Assembly (NCBI GenBank): GCA_030750465.1
Contig: JASMHZ010000006.1
Coordinates: forward strand, 1 to 50,210
From: Candidatus Peribacteraceae bacterium
GTDB taxonomy: Bacteria > Patescibacteriota > Gracilibacteria > Peribacterales > Peribacteraceae
DNA: 50,210 bases
Direction: 5' to 3'
The notes below the pieces were generated by a model. That model was not told where the DNA came from and searched no databases. It saw only the letters and a list, made by a program, of their open reading frames with translations. A program made the position numbers and the translations under genes. Position 1 is the first letter of the stretch. Each line of letters opens with the position of its first letter. Below, in pieces: positions 42,153 through 50,210 of the stretch.

Positions 42153-42554
42153 CTATTTCTTCTTACGTACTGCCTTTTTAACGCTCCGTTTCGCTTTGGC
42201 AGCACTCTTCTTTACAGACCTTTTGGCTTTCGTGGCCCCCTTCTTTGCCGCTTTCTTTGCCTTGCATGACCCCTTGCAAACCATTGCATCCATCTCCATC
42301 TTGGCTTCTGACACTTTTTTCTTTGCAAAGCTCTTCGCCTTGCCAACATTTTTCTGTACATCATCACTTGCTACAAAATCCTGAACCTGTTTTGCGATTT
42401 TCTTTCCATCTTTCTGAAGATGCTTCCCAAGAAGCTTAGCAGCCTCTTCGGCATCCTTAGCGTTAGCTAACTGATCACGGAGCTTCTTGTTATGTAGAAG
42501 GTATCCTGCCATTGCTCCTCCAAGTGTGCCTACGAGTAGTGAGAGTCTTTTCAT
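42153..42554 (-). CDS. YtxH-like protein with histone-H1-like Lys/Ala tail
   Basis: 133 residues. The first 20 (MKRLSLLVGTLGGAMAGYLL) form a Gly-rich membrane segment, then a helical YtxH-like region (KLRDQLANAKDAEEAAKLLG, QVQDFVASDDVQKNV). After MVCKGSCKAKK the C-terminal 35 residues are Lys/Ala/Arg repeats (ATKAKRSVKKS, AAKAKRSVKKAVRKKK) like bacterial H1-type histones. A membrane anchor plus DNA-binding-like tail could tether the nucleoid to the envelope. KRSVKK occurs twice. It has the dispersed element of 42646 upstream. Confidence 0.75.
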   Translation of the reverse strand: MKRLSLLVGTLGGAMAGYLLHNKKLRDQLANAKDAEEAAKLLGKHLQKDGKKIAKQVQDFVASDDVQKNVGKAKSFAKKKVSEAKMEMDAMVCKGSCKAKKAAKKGATKAKRSVKKSAAKAKRSVKKAVRKKK

Positions 42555-42645
42555 ATATCAGTTGGGAAAGTGCCTCCTATTATAAGGAAGAGGTTAATGA
42601 TATGCGAGCAATAGAAGTTGACGCATATACTCTGATACTTAGATA

Positions 42646-42776
42646 CACCCGCCCCCCAGCCTGTCAGCCGTAGCGCGTAGCGCGAAGGCTGAGGGTGGGT
42701 TTAGGGTGGCGGGCCGGTAGTTACATATGCTGATCTTCAAAAACCTGAAGTCAATACCCTCTCAAAAAAAACTTTT
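42646..42776. repeat. Dispersed element, copy 2, with GC-rich palindrome
   Basis: The part 42694-42776 matches 20495-20584. Before it lies TCAGCC-GTAGCGCGTAGCGCGAA-GGCTGA, whose ends match the in-frame palindrome at 8459. The remainder of 42555-42850 holds only TTCCGCT-CCG-AAGCGGAA (a perfect hairpin near 42819-42836), which might end the proS transcript but has no U-tract. Confidence 0.7.
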
Positions 42777-42850
42777 GAGGACTCCGACTTTTTAGCTTAC
42801 GCAAAGCCCGCAAGACGTTCCGCTCCGAAGCGGAATGCAAACTAAACTTT

Positions 42851-44584
42851 TCATTTATTTAACACCTTCTTAGCCTCCGCAATCTTAACCATATCCACCT
42901 CCCCTGTTGACCTATCCTTAATCTCAATCTGACCATCCTTCAGAGTCTTTTCTGAAACCACGATTCTCTTAGGAACTCCAATCAAATCAGCATCTGCAAG
43001 ACGCGCTCCAACCGAAAGCCCAAGTCGGTCGTCAAATATGCATTCCTTGCCAGATGACTTCAGAGATTCATAAAGCTTAATCGCCTCTTTATAAGGCTCA
43101 TCTCCATCTTTCTTCGCAATTGGAACTATGTGAGCATCTGCCGGCGCGACGCTGCTTGGCCATTTAAGACCATGTTCATCATGAAATATCTCCGCAAGCA
43201 CACCCATAACCCGTGAAGTTCCAAGTCCGTAACAGCCCATATATACCGGCTTGTCTTTTCCATCCTTATCCATATATGTGAAACCGAAGCTGTCGCTGAA
43301 CTTATTATAAAGAGTAAACAGGTTACCAACTTCGCAGGCACGAAAAACTTCATACGGCTTTCCAGTTTCCGGGACCAGATCTCCTTCCCTTGCAATTTTG
43401 ATATCGAAGAATTCTTTAGGCTCATCAACGTCTCTGCCAAAATTCACATTAATGCTGTGCTCATTTGTTTTATTTGCACCGCATTCAAAGTTCTTTCTGC
43501 CCTTTGTTGAATCGTCCCAATAGACCTTAACCTCTTTGGGCAAACCGATTGGACCTGCATAGCCTACTTCAGCTCCTGTAACTTCTTTTACTTTCGCTAC
43601 TGAGGCTAATGTTAGTGATTTACATCCGGCAACCTCTATAAGCTTCTCCTCGTTCATATCGTAACCGCCACGAACAGCTGCTGCGATTACCTTTCCATTG
43701 TCAGTTTCAAAAAGAAGAGTTTTGGTAGTCCTTTCCACTTCGATTTTCAAAAACTCAGCAAGTTCTTCCACTCCGATAATCCCCTTCCCAACTTTGTCCT
43801 CCCTTTCCCTTTCCTCCTCTTTCGGATCTCCCCATGGTGGCGCCAAGCAAGGACATATCTCGCGGTTATAATTTACTTTTGATTTCGGATCATGAAATAC
43901 ATGATCTTCGCCAGTCTCGCAACGAGTTTGAAATTCGACAGAAGGCTCTTTGCTAAAGTCACCACCGGAAGCCAATGCATTTTCAGTTAGATCTCCAATC
44001 CCAATCCTATCAAAGAATGCTTCATATGCTGGTTTGGCTTTTTTGTGCAGATAATCAATCATATCTTTCTCCGTTGTATGAAAACTATAAAGATCTTTCA
44101 TCCTAAACTCACGGCTCCGAAGCAAACCTGACTTTGGACGGGGTTCGTTTCTAAATTTTGTCTGAATTTGATAAGCAGCACATGGAAGATCCTGATAACT
44201 GGAAACGAATCTTTGAAAGATAGGAGTAATTACTTCTTCATGAGTTGAATTCAGCACATATCTCGCATCATTAATGGACTTCGAAGCCTCATTGGCAGGC
44301 CTAGCTTCGAAAAGAACACTGACTGTATCCAATCGATTGGTTTTTTCCCAATTCGCTGTCGGTGAAAGCGCCGGCATAAAAAGCTCTGATCCTATTTTGT
44401 CCATCTCTTCACGCAATATATCCTCAATTTTATCTAAAACCTTCCATCCTAAAGGCAAGAATGAGTAAACTCCCGCCATCGTCTTGTGAATGAATCCCGC
44501 ACGGGTTAATAGATCTACATTAATAGCAGTCGCATCAGTCTGAGACTCTTTGGAAGTCTTTGTGAATAGCTGGGAAAGATACAT
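42851..44584 (-). CDS. proS: Prolyl-tRNA synthetase, bacterial type, ProS
   Basis: 577 residues. Class II core: LLTRAGFIHKTMAGVYSFLPLG (motif 1 region), LNSTHEEVITPIF, FRNEPRPKSGLLRSREFRMKDLYSFH (motif 2), and GCYGLGTSRVMGVLAEI (motif 3). An editing insert of the YbaK type lies between motifs 2 and 3 (about 265-385), with VGYAGPIGLP as the GxxxP loop. The C-terminal anticodon domain has VPIAKKDGDEPYKEA and DDRLGLSVGARLADADLIGVP. The gene has no obvious partner and is preceded by a repeat-bearing spacer. Confidence 0.95.
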   Translation of the reverse strand: MYLSQLFTKTSKESQTDATAINVDLLTRAGFIHKTMAGVYSFLPLGWKVLDKIEDILREEMDKIGSELFMPALSPTANWEKTNRLDTVSVLFEARPANEASKSINDARYVLNSTHEEVITPIFQRFVSSYQDLPCAAYQIQTKFRNEPRPKSGLLRSREFRMKDLYSFHTTEKDMIDYLHKKAKPAYEAFFDRIGIGDLTENALASGGDFSKEPSVEFQTRCETGEDHVFHDPKSKVNYNREICPCLAPPWGDPKEEEREREDKVGKGIIGVEELAEFLKIEVERTTKTLLFETDNGKVIAAAVRGGYDMNEEKLIEVAGCKSLTLASVAKVKEVTGAEVGYAGPIGLPKEVKVYWDDSTKGRKNFECGANKTNEHSINVNFGRDVDEPKEFFDIKIAREGDLVPETGKPYEVFRACEVGNLFTLYNKFSDSFGFTYMDKDGKDKPVYMGCYGLGTSRVMGVLAEIFHDEHGLKWPSSVAPADAHIVPIAKKDGDEPYKEAIKLYESLKSSGKECIFDDRLGLSVGARLADADLIGVPKRIVVSEKTLKDGQIEIKDRSTGEVDMVKIAEAKKVLNK

Positions 44585-44628
44585 GAGATAACTGTATCAA
44601 AATTAAGGATTCAGAGGAAGTACTGTAA

Positions 44629-44750
44629 AAGAGACAGAAGAGACAGAGGAAACAGAAGAAACAGAAGATGTCTTGTCATCACTATCTTCAATCTTATTCA
44701 TAATAAAATCCTCTGAAACCTCTGTTTCCTCTGAAACCTCTGTTTCCTCT
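44629..44750. repeat. Inverted GAAACAGAG-type tandem repeat between the PAP2-like gene and proS
   Basis: Left arm 44629-44669 (GAGACAGAAG and GAAACAGAAG units); right arm 44710-44750 (CTCTGTTTC and CTCTGAAAC units). The right arm ends at the PAP2-like stop codon (44750-44752). It shares its unit with 9101-9192 and 10186-10286, 35 kb away. Confidence 0.85.
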
Positions 44751-45178
44751 CAAGATAGCGCTATGCCCACAAGTGTTACAGTGCCACCGAAAGCTATGCC
44801 AACAGCCACTTCCCGCAATGTATGACCTACTTCATCCGAGAATTTATGTATCTGCTGCATCAAATTAAGCGCTTTCGCATGTTTGCTAACAGTACCGCGG
44901 ACAGCAATGGCATCGTACCAAACGATTCCGGAAAAAACCGCAGCAAGGGCAAAATCAACCGACTCCAACCCTGATTCTCTGCCTACCACAATAAGGAGCG
45001 ATGTTACGAAAGCAGAATGGGAGCTTGGCATACCACCCTGGCGAAACAATAAGCGTTCACCGGATCCTTCACGGATTCTGTTTATCACTTTTACAATTTC
45101 CGATAGAAGCAGAACTGCGATAGGAATAAGAAATGGATATGTACTTAAAAGATTTTGTATATATTGCATGTTTAGCAT
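44750..45178 (-). CDS. Divergent PAP2-family membrane protein (DUF212, YuiD-like)
   Basis: About 142 residues. FLIPIAVLLLSEIVKVI is helix 1, LFRQGGMPSSHSAFVTSLLIVVG has the G-G-M-P-S-S-H-S-A signature, VDFALAAVFSGIVWYDAIAVR has the D-A-x-x-V-R motif, and GHTLREVAVGIAFG the G-H-T-x-x-E-V-x-x-G motif. Family members are small acid-phosphatase/haloperoxidase-related membrane proteins of unknown substrate, perhaps polyprenyl or lipid phosphates. Starts at 45178 or 45169 match the family; the ATG at 45199 would overlap the nuclease gene by 17 nt. Confidence 0.9.
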   Translation of the reverse strand: MLNMQYIQNLLSTYPFLIPIAVLLLSEIVKVINRIREGSGERLLFRQGGMPSSHSAFVTSLLIVVGRESGLESVDFALAAVFSGIVWYDAIAVRGTVSKHAKALNLMQQIHKFSDEVGHTLREVAVGIAFGGTVTLVGIALS

Positions 45179-45182
45179 TGTA

Positions 45183-45953
45183 TCAAACAGCCGCCACATC
45201 GCACACTCCCTTATAAGGACACCTCTTGCAGGCCGTAACTGAGGGGCGCGGTTTAAATTCCCCTTCCTTTATATAGTTGCTGACGGAAGTGATCTGTTTT
45301 ACTGCGTCTTTTAGCTGAGATTCTGATCTTTCGGTCCTAATTTCAGTCACACCATCATCATTAAGATAAAGCATCATTAATTCTGACGGATACTCTTCGA
45401 AAAGCTCCTTAACCGCCATTGCATAGATTGAAAGCTGAAGATCAGCATCAACCTCTTCCTGGGTTCGAGTCGGAGTAGTTTTAAAGTCGATGACCTTGAT
45501 GCCTTTTTCGATACGATCAATTCTCCCACTAACAACAATTCCACCAACATCAATCTTGAAACTCGTTTCAACTCCCATAACCTGACGATTTTCTGATTTC
45601 CACCATTCAAAAAACTTTTTCATGATCTCCTCTCCCCTCTGGCGATGAAAATCGGCTTCGACTCTGCTTTTGTAAGTGTCGATGATGAAAGATTGCTTCC
45701 AAAGATCAATCAGATCTTCGAGTTGAAGGTTGATAGTTGAAGGTTGATTGTTATCAAACATCCCAACCTGATCATTGACCACTGACTTCTGACCACTGTA
45801 TTCCTTTTCCCCAAACTTCTTCAAACAATTATGAACTGAGGAACCGAAACTCTCCGCAGTCGAAATCCCTCGTGGCAGTTTTTTTATACTTTGATACTCG
45901 TATTGCCTCGGGCAAGCCAGGTAGGTACGCAGTTGTGAGTAGCTGAGGGGCAC
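45183..45953 (-). CDS. RecB/AddB-like PD-(D/E)XK nuclease with Fe-S cysteines
   Basis: 256 residues of the PDDEXK_1/Cas4-like group. SYSQLRTYLACPRQYEYQ gives the first Cys, FGSSVHNCLKKF the conserved His, GRIDRIEKGIKVIDFKTT the D-x(n)-D-x-K active site, and DLQLSIYAMAV the Q-x-x-x-Y motif. CKRCPYKGVC supplies the last three Cys of an AddB-type [4Fe-4S] cluster. It should be a DNA exonuclease for repair or recombination. About 25 residues between helix 1 and LEDLIDLWKQ (SVVNDQVGMFDNNQPSTINLQ) are encoded by heptamer repeats. The stop is 4 nt from the preferred start of the PAP2-like gene. Confidence 0.88.
   Translation of the reverse strand: MPLSYSQLRTYLACPRQYEYQSIKKLPRGISTAESFGSSVHNCLKKFGEKEYSGQKSVVNDQVGMFDNNQPSTINLQLEDLIDLWKQSFIIDTYKSRVEADFHRQRGEEIMKKFFEWWKSENRQVMGVETSFKIDVGGIVVSGRIDRIEKGIKVIDFKTTPTRTQEEVDADLQLSIYAMAVKELFEEYPSELMMLYLNDDGVTEIRTERSESQLKDAVKQITSVSNYIKEGEFKPRPSVTACKRCPYKGVCDVAAV
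45720..45799. repeat. Heptamer tandem repeats inside the nuclease gene
   Basis: TTGAAGG/TTGATAG heptamers (45722-45751) and TGACCAC/TGACTTC heptamers (45773-45799) are both in frame in the nuclease. They encode a low-complexity loop that should be variable in relatives. The unit length is that of the intergenic heptamer arrays. Confidence 0.75.
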
Positions 45954-45971
45954 AACAAGTATTATGCACTA

Positions 45972-48900
45972 TTAGCGCACCAAAATATTGTTGTATCTGA
46001 AGAAGTTCTCGAGAATCATGATCTGATTCATTAATTCTATCTCTCGTTTACGCTTTTTCTGAGGATCCGAGATCACTAAATTATCAAGCTCCTCTTTGGC
46101 AGTAGCAAGCTCCTGTTGCTTTTCAAGAAACTTAAGAACTTGAGCATGCTGCTTTGTATCATCCTTCAGCCTTTCATAAAATCTTTCCGGAGTATCGCCC
46201 AGGAAGAAATCTTTGATTTCTACAATTACATCTTCAAGATGCCTTTCTTCCAGTTCATCAATCAAATTATTGAATGCAGAATCAGATTCTTCCCCATTCA
46301 TCTGTTCTTTTACTCGCTTTTGAACCAATTCGGTAATCTCTGAACTTTTTTCTTCAACCATCTTCCCGAATTTCGCAAACATGTACATTTCCAACTCAGT
46401 TTTCTGAGTAGTATCCAACCATGGGAAATTTGCTTCTTCGCATCTTACTTTGAATTCGAGAATTATATTCTCCGATCTCTTATAAATCTGATTTGAAACC
46501 ATAACTCCAAGCATTTCCTTGGCCTTTTCTTTCTCTTCTTCCGTATCTCCCATGGCAGTTTGTATAACTGCCTGTGCATACAGAACCTCAAGTTGCTGTC
46601 TCTCATGATGCTCTCTGTATAGAACCGCTCTATCCTCATCACTTCGAGTGTTATCCAGAATCTTTTCCAAAGTGGCTACTGTTTTGTTGTCATCTGCCTC
46701 TTTCGCCCGCTCCAATTCAGCCTTAAGATCATCTTCATTAGCCATTAGCAGTGCAAAGTACTCTGCATTCTCCATAAGCTTGCGCACGTCCGCACCGGAT
46801 TTTATTGGATGAGTATGACTGTTGCTTTGTGCCTTGATATAAGCCACTTTTGCTTCGACATAAGCCCTGGCCTTTTTTTGAATGGACTCTAATTCTTCGG
46901 GTTTTAGATCCCTCGGCTCTCCATCTTCTCCCATTACCTGTTCCGGCACAGTCATTGTTGTAGTATGACCAACTAACGCTTGTAATTGCTCATCATTCAG
47001 ATCCCTCATTTGCTGAGCTACTCTCTTTATTTCTTCAGTTTGTCTTCCAGATACCCAATCGTAAATCTCCAGAGGCAAACAGAATGCTGACACGAAATTG
47101 TACCATGAACCTCCAAACATAGCTTCCGATTCCTGTCGCACAGACTCGGTGAAACCCTGGGAACGCATCATGGCAATAAGCTCGTGTGCTTCGTGCGAAT
47201 TCATCCAGTCTTCATCTGTCTTTGTGATATCTTCCTGCCACTTGTGATTTTCGTATGCAATGTACAAAGCAGCAGTTATCGGAATAGTTGCAATCGCAAC
47301 CGGTGTTGCAACTGCAGATGCAGCCGCACCTCCAAATCCGGCAACCAGCCAAGCTCCTGCACCAATACCGCACATTCCCAATTCCGCATAAAGATATTTG
47401 TAACGTCCTTCCATGAGTTCTTTTAATTCTTCGTTACTCATATTTTCGATTTCCTCCGCTGTCTCTCCTATTTCTTCCCATACAAACCAGAAGCCGGCAA
47501 TGTCACCAACAACGCCAAGTACATCCAGCACTCTTGCGACTTTTGCCCATCCTCTGAATAATTTTGTTACGTCTTTGCATTTATCAACTGCCGAAACAAA
47601 CTTGGCCACCTTTCTTGGAGAATTCATTGCTTTAGCAAGCCTTCGGGCCTGAGCAACATCGTCAATCGCTCCAAAAGCATCATCCATCTTGCTTAAGATC
47701 CTCGCTGCCTTACCGGAATCCATATGTGATATGTGCTTCGCAAATGCTTTTGCAAATTTCGGATTGGCCTTTAGGATATCCGTCATGTTTTCGGAGATTT
47801 TTAGACCTTTAACAGCTTTAATAACATCTTCGGAAGCACCAAGTTGCTTGAGAATGTCTGCAAACTCATCAACCTTGGTTAGATCAACTGCATCATCCGC
47901 ACCATTTATCACGCTTGCATTCCTAAGTACCTGCCTTGCCTTCTGTTTTTCTTTGAATCTATCTATAAACTCATTATATTTTTTGGTTACTTGCCACCAA
48001 CGCTTCTTGCCGTCTTCCAAAGCCCTGATTTTTTTTGCAATTTTATTTGCGGAAGCGTGTTCGGACTTTATCAATTCAACCGCCCTTTTGGTTGCATCAT
48101 CCATCGACATACCAGTCTGCCTGGCAATACGTTTTGCAATGCCATTATTATCAATGAACTTCATCACATCACCAGCGTCATCCAAATCAACTATGGCAAG
48201 CTTATTAATCAAATCTTTGTAATATTCATACTTGTACATAGCCGTATGCGCCACGGTCCATTTTGCAGTTGCCTTTCCTGCCTTATACATTTTGTGGATT
48301 GCTCCACCGCCAATAATCGCAGCCGAACCGGCACCAATGGTAAACATTATTGGGTTGTTTCTTCTGCATGCATTCAAATCGGTAATAATATTCCATAACC
48401 ACGACCCGGCTTGTTCTTGCAAGTATAAAGCAGTATTAGAGAACTCAATTGCAGCTTCCTCCGACAAACCAAACTGGACGGATATGCCTTCCACGGATAA
48501 TCCGCTTTTTAGAAGTCCTTCCGTAATGTATCCCATAAAAGCATGGTATCGATCAGCTGCAAGATCATGTCTATCATGTTTGTTAAATATAGACACAAGC
48601 TTCATTGCAAGCATTTGAGCAGAAGAACCTCCTCCGCCTTCGGTAATATGGAAAACCTGATAAGCATCCGAGAGATGTATTTTTCCTGATCCGAATATCT
48701 CATCAATCCCATCAACACATTGCTGTTCCATTTCACTCCTGTTCTCCTTATTAATAAACAATGATCCATAGAGTGTCTGTCTTAGATCCTGACTTTCTTT
48801 AACGTGCTTGAGCATTGCCAAAGTTAATTTCGATCTTTCATCTTCGGGTTCCCACGGCAAAATATTGGGGCTGTTTAATACTGTCTCTAAAGCAACATCA

Positions 48901-50210
48901 CCTTGTTGCACACACCACTCAGCTACATCTTTGGAATTTTTGTGGAACGATTCCATGTTTTCGATTGGAAGTCCCAACGATCCAAATACACAACCAAACT
49001 TTTGCTGCTCCATAAATTCGCTTCCCTGCTTGAACATATTTCCGGTCAGATTCGAAAAATCCGGAAGGCTGCATGTTATATTCCAATCCTTTGCCGATTC
49101 GATAACAAAATCTCTGGCTTGAGAGCAACAAACTGAACTACTAGATAAAGCATTGCACACTTCAAGAATAGATAGTTCATTTGCGCTGTTTTTTCCGTAA
49201 TACTCAGCTAGCTCATCTAATCTTTCTCGGTTTTTTGCAAAATAACCTGCAACAAGCATAACCGCATTGAGCATTTTTGCTTTCTTTTCTGGGCTTAGTT
49301 TTTCGAAGTAATCATCAGACTTATATATCTTGTTTATTAGTTTGATGAAGTCCGCATCATCGCCACCTTCATTAATACAACTAAATATCTCACCTAACTT
49401 CAGATCTTTCGAAAGAGACATAATCTCTCTTGCTTCAGTTAACACATCAGAAGGTGAATCCAGACCTAATCCACTTGCAACATCATATTGAAATTCCAAC
49501 CTGTACTTTGCAAAACGCATTCCCAAAGCTTCTGCCCCTGTATCCAATACTTCATCCGCATCAACTCCTTCGTCAGGCTCTTCTGCTTCACCAGATCCTT
49601 CCTCTTCTTCCTCTGCATCTGCATCTCTCTCGCCGTTTTTAATTGCCTCAAGTTCTTCTTTAATCCGATCATATTCCTCTTTCAGCTTAGTTAACTGCTC
49701 CGCTGTTGCATTCTTCATTTGGTCTTTCAATTCTTTTAGCTTAGCTTCGAAATTTTTAATCATTTCTAACTTCTCCTTAAAATCCAGTGCCTTTTTTATT
49801 CCAAAGTATGCGCCTACGCCAACGACTGCAAGTACAGCTCCTCCAAATATGTACTTCCAGAACGAACCCGCTTTTTCTTTGACCGCTCCGACAGCTTTCT
49901 TTGTACCACTTGTGAGAGCGTAAGCAAGCAATCCTCCCGCAACTACTAATGCTCCTATTCCAAGAGCTTTCTTGGCCGTTGATTTCTGTTTCGCTGTCCA
50001 AGTGTCCGGCTTGAACCATTTTGGTGTGTCCTCTGACTCAACAGGTGCTGCTCCTCCTCTTTCCTGTCTGCTGAGTTGCATTTTTCCTTCCAAATCCCCC
50101 ATCATTACCTTAAGCCTTTCTCTGGAGTCGGCACCGACACTTGCATTTAAATATCTTAGGTTCTCGTAAATTTCCTGAAGCTCTTGCTTTTCGAGCGAAT
50201 CGGAAAGCGT
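45972..50210 (-). CDS. Giant membrane/coiled-coil protein, unknown, partial (N-terminus outside window)
   Basis: The frame is open to the window edge (1412 codons visible). An internal ATG at 50105 is not the start, because the 35 preceding codons (ELQEIYENLRYLNASVG...) are open and look helical. Hydrophobic segments: ALGIGALVVAGGLLAYAL (about residue 82) and YIFGGAVLAVVGVGAYFGI (about 120), then a coiled coil (FEAKLKELKDQMKNATAEQL, then DRIKEELEAI) and an acidic run (DADAEEEEEGSGEAEE). Further hydrophobic patches are FTIGAGSAAIIGGGAI (near 48340) and AWLVAGFGGAAASAV plus ATIPITAALYIAY (near 47270-47360). The C-terminal 400 residues are charged helices. I recognise no enzyme. It may be a surface or envelope organiser. 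Confidence 0.75.
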   Translation of the reverse strand, partial: TLSDSLEKQELQEIYENLRYLNASVGADSRERLKVMMGDLEGKMQLSRQERGGAAPVESEDTPKWFKPDTWTAKQKSTAKKALGIGALVVAGGLLAYALTSGTKKAVGAVKEKAGSFWKYIFGGAVLAVVGVGAYFGIKKALDFKEKLEMIKNFEAKLKELKDQMKNATAEQLTKLKEEYDRIKEELEAIKNGERDADAEEEEEGSGEAEEPDEGVDADEVLDTGAEALGMRFAKYRLEFQYDVASGLGLDSPSDVLTEAREIMSLSKDLKLGEIFSCINEGGDDADFIKLINKIYKSDDYFEKLSPEKKAKMLNAVMLVAGYFAKNRERLDELAEYYGKNSANELSILEVCNALSSSSVCCSQARDFVIESAKDWNITCSLPDFSNLTGNMFKQGSEFMEQQKFGCVFGSLGLPIENMESFHKNSKDVAEWCVQQGDVALETVLNSPNILPWEPEDERSKLTLAMLKHVKESQDLRQTLYGSLFINKENRSEMEQQCVDGIDEIFGSGKIHLSDAYQVFHITEGGGGSSAQMLAMKLVSIFNKHDRHDLAADRYHAFMGYITEGLLKSGLSVEGISVQFGLSEEAAIEFSNTALYLQEQAGSWLWNIITDLNACRRNNPIMFTIGAGSAAIIGGGAIHKMYKAGKATAKWTVAHTAMYKYEYYKDLINKLAIVDLDDAGDVMKFIDNNGIAKRIARQTGMSMDDATKRAVELIKSEHASANKIAKKIRALEDGKKRWWQVTKKYNEFIDRFKEKQKARQVLRNASVINGADDAVDLTKVDEFADILKQLGASEDVIKAVKGLKISENMTDILKANPKFAKAFAKHISHMDSGKAARILSKMDDAFGAIDDVAQARRLAKAMNSPRKVAKFVSAVDKCKDVTKLFRGWAKVARVLDVLGVVGDIAGFWFVWEEIGETAEEIENMSNEELKELMEGRYKYLYAELGMCGIGAGAWLVAGFGGAAASAVATPVAIATIPITAALYIAYENHKWQEDITKTDEDWMNSHEAHELIAMMRSQGFTESVRQESEAMFGGSWYNFVSAFCLPLEIYDWVSGRQTEEIKRVAQQMRDLNDEQLQALVGHTTTMTVPEQVMGEDGEPRDLKPEELESIQKKARAYVEAKVAYIKAQSNSHTHPIKSGADVRKLMENAEYFALLMANEDDLKAELERAKEADDNKTVATLEKILDNTRSDEDRAVLYREHHERQQLEVLYAQAVIQTAMGDTEEEKEKAKEMLGVMVSNQIYKRSENIILEFKVRCEEANFPWLDTTQKTELEMYMFAKFGKMVEEKSSEITELVQKRVKEQMNGEESDSAFNNLIDELEERHLEDVIVEIKDFFLGDTPERFYERLKDDTKQHAQVLKFLEKQQELATAKEELDNLVISDPQKKRKREIELMNQIMILENFFRYNNILVR

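Noticed and set aside
42142-42384. 80-residue hydrophobic plus-strand ORF
   Set aside because: It is the complement of the Lys/Ala-rich tail of the YtxH-like gene, which reads as Phe/Leu-rich on the other strand.
45183-45953. CRISPR-associated Cas4
   Set aside because: The PD-(D/E)XK plus Cys pattern is shared with AddB/RecB-like nucleases, and there is no CRISPR array or other cas gene nearby.

Overview
The window reads as a piece of a bacterial chromosome with moderate-to-low GC and the standard stop usage (TGA ends many genes, several through ATGA overlaps, so TGA is not recoded as in Gracilibacteria or Absconditabacteria). Stand-alone four-helix-bundle genes, very large alpha-helical membrane proteins without clear relatives, and many palindromic intergenic repeats suggest a Patescibacteria/CPR lineage, perhaps Peregrinibacteria-like. 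That assignment is inference; no rRNA is present.

Region 1 (1-27105) is a surface-glycan locus. It starts with a partial nucleotide-sugar epimerase and a GT4 glycosyltransferase on the minus strand. A plus-strand run follows: a small HxGH nucleotidyltransferase with an APS-kinase-like partner, an unknown 370-residue protein, and an SpsF-like cytidylyltransferase / Gfo-Idh oxidoreductase / DegT aminotransferase set. Next come FemAB-like, methyltransferase and GT-B-like genes. The core (12050-19010) is a pseudaminic-acid-type pathway: pseB, pseC, an SDR, pseG, pseH, a sugar formyltransferase, a PIG-L deacetylase and pseI. A second nonulosonate set (20707-26122) has a CBS-dehydrogenase fusion, a GT-B protein, a NeuB-like synthase, a NeuA/PseF-like cytidylyltransferase and a 2-hydroxyacid dehydrogenase. 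Two paralogous capsule-synthesis-like proteins lie on the minus strand inside the locus.

Region 2 (27106-33900) holds a structured palindromic element, a small secreted-protein gene that looks frameshifted, tRNA-Glu(TTC), small membrane and zinc-ribbon proteins with clear terminators, and a pyrimidine run on the minus strand (pyrG, pyrD, pyrK, then a methyltransferase).

Region 3 (33981-38902) is a three-gene minus-strand operon that I regard as the best candidate for an undescribed system: a GuaB1-like CBS-containing IMPDH/GMP-reductase homologue, a phosphoribosyltransferase, and a 772-residue protein with a LOG/PpnN-like nucleotide-cleaving motif near its C-terminus. Together they could make, interconvert and break purine nucleotides.

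Region 4 (38903-50210) has a remnant of a second hppA, a K+-dependent-type membrane pyrophosphatase, an Arg-rich secreted protein, a YtxH-like protein with a histone-H1-like tail, proS, a divergent PAP2 protein, a RecB-like Fe-S nuclease and a giant membrane/coiled-coil protein that runs off the right edge.

A genome-wide theme is repeat DNA. Intergenic spaces carry short (7-9 bp) tandem repeats arranged as inverted pairs, often starting right at a stop codon. GC-rich palindromes and similar tandem repeats also appear in frame inside several protein genes, in the manner of Rickettsia palindromic elements.
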